64,000 nt of DNA from Hippophae tibetana (lineage: Eukaryota > Streptophyta > Magnoliopsida > Rosales > Elaeagnaceae). The translations under genes and the position numbers were made by a program. This document shows, piece by piece, positions 63,971-64,000 of this stretch; position 1 is the stretch's first letter; each line of letters begins with the position of its first letter. Location of the stretch: the NCBI GenBank assembly GCA_037013495.1, contig CM072802.1, positions 65,562,983 through 65,626,982 of the forward strand, read 5' to 3'. The notes below the pieces were generated by a model. It ran no database searches, was not told the origin of the DNA, and worked only from the letters and a program-made list of their open reading frames with translations.

Positions 63971-64000
63971 ATGTAAAATAGAAAATTCGGCCAAAATTAT
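63971..64000 (+). repeat. Partial monomer at right edge (M197)
   Basis: The first 30 bases of a monomer with the atgtaaaatag start used by C and H classes. The preceding lead (cccggaaag, agttatt) is the usual lead into H, so H is expected by analogy with M190 and M194. Confidence 0.85.

Larger units (their letters stand above)
1..64000 (+). repeat. Satellite DNA array, ~326-bp monomer, ~196 copies
   Basis: The same ~326-bp unit recurs head to tail through the whole window, with no inversion, unique spacer or inserted element seen. The shared skeleton is a conserved gaaaattcggccaaaattat box, an AT-rich body with a variable segment around ttgatcacaaaat, a GC-rich island (gccaccgttgcggg to ccccggtggc), then gatggaatttt, a ttttttacaca tract, tagaatagtatt, taaagtttcataattt and a cgaaaaata box leading to the next unit. 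Individual units range from about 325 to 329 bp. Satellites of roughly one or two nucleosome lengths are typical of plant centromeric and heterochromatic arrays; the chromosomal location here is inference. The strand is arbitrary and given only to fix the reading direction used below. Confidence 0.98.

Noticed and set aside
1..64000. CRISPR array or phage-type repeat structure
   Set aside because: The unit is ~326 bp of contiguous related sequence with no short repeat plus unique spacer pattern and no cas genes.
1..64000. Tandem gene cluster such as 5S rRNA, tRNA or histone repeats
   Set aside because: No 5S internal control region, tRNA B box, histone coding frame or terminator pattern was recognised in the monomer.
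1..64000. Retrotransposon or transposon insertion
   Set aside because: No long terminal repeats, target-site duplications, transposase or reverse-transcriptase frames, and no break in monomer phase large enough to hold an element.
1..64000. A new gene system or defence island
   Set aside because: There is no non-repetitive coding DNA in the window. The notable biology is the repeat architecture itself.

Overview
The window is one uninterrupted tandem array of a eukaryotic satellite DNA. About 196 head-to-tail monomers of about 326 bp fill it from edge to edge, all in the same orientation. The first monomer start that I can place is at base 86 and the last at base 63,971; 196 intervals fit 326 bp with a net deficit of only 11 bp. 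A hand count of one monomer (9,858-10,183) gives about 35% GC, with one GC-rich island per monomer. I see no protein-coding gene, rRNA, tRNA, transposon, CRISPR array or unique-sequence gap. The ~326-bp unit (about two nucleosomes) and the nested higher-order repeats suggest a plant-type centromeric, pericentromeric or heterochromatic array. The species cannot be fixed from sequence alone. From memory and unverified, beet BamHI satellites have a similar unit length, but the match here rests only on length and a BamHI site in one monomer class.

Monomers are phased here on a conserved atg just after a cgaaaaata-type box and numbered M1 (base 86) to M197 (63,971, cut by the edge). By eye they fall into recurrent classes named by diagnostic bases: A (catcctag, aagcttt), A' (A with cacagttgcgtgg), B (catcctag plus tttatcac), C (atgtaaaatag, gagttgcc or cacagttg, gatgttcacc), D (cgtctaag, attaag, gtttttagg, gtgggc), D1 (D with gatacaatt and catctaag), E (gtttcgcat, gacgggcaac), F (gttgcaatt, gatgagaagaaatcc, gatgcaatttt), G (gatccaatt, cagcatc, cacggt, caaaagatgg), H (gaatgatatagat with gacac[ag]gaat and ttttaagg), H' and H'' (H relatives), I (F front, D back), J (B front, D back, taatacccc) and K (gatgctatt, catcctag front; C-like back).

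Layout by class order: 86-7,900 three 8-monomer blocks (D-E-F-A'-B-A-B-C type, the first irregular); 7,901-9,206 a short irregular link; 9,207-14,420 a 4-monomer C-D-A-B repeat; 14,421-18,983 irregular mosaic; 18,984-21,921 I-G-E-F-A-B-H-D1-G, copied 49 monomers later at 34,958; 21,922-24,202 a link; 24,203-35,283 a 17-monomer unit twice in tandem (alpha); 35,284-38,872 the second I-G-E... copy and a disturbed link; 38,873-42,784 the 6-mer H-D1-G-E-F-A twice; 43,111-54,194 a different 17-monomer unit twice in tandem (beta); 54,195-59,082 K-rich and then a 6-mer D-G-E-(B/D)-G-E twice; 59,409-64,000 the 5-mer A-B-H-D-E twice, followed by recombinant monomers.

There is no gene network to describe. 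What the sequence records is repeated unequal exchange or conversion: class order is shuffled in blocks of 4, 5, 6, 8 and 17 monomers, monomer length is almost fixed, and several monomers are visible chimeras with a mappable switch point. About 53 monomers carry an open frame of 70-71 codons, but this is a by-product of class-specific bases and I do not annotate it as coding. Class calls and duplications were read by eye, not computed.
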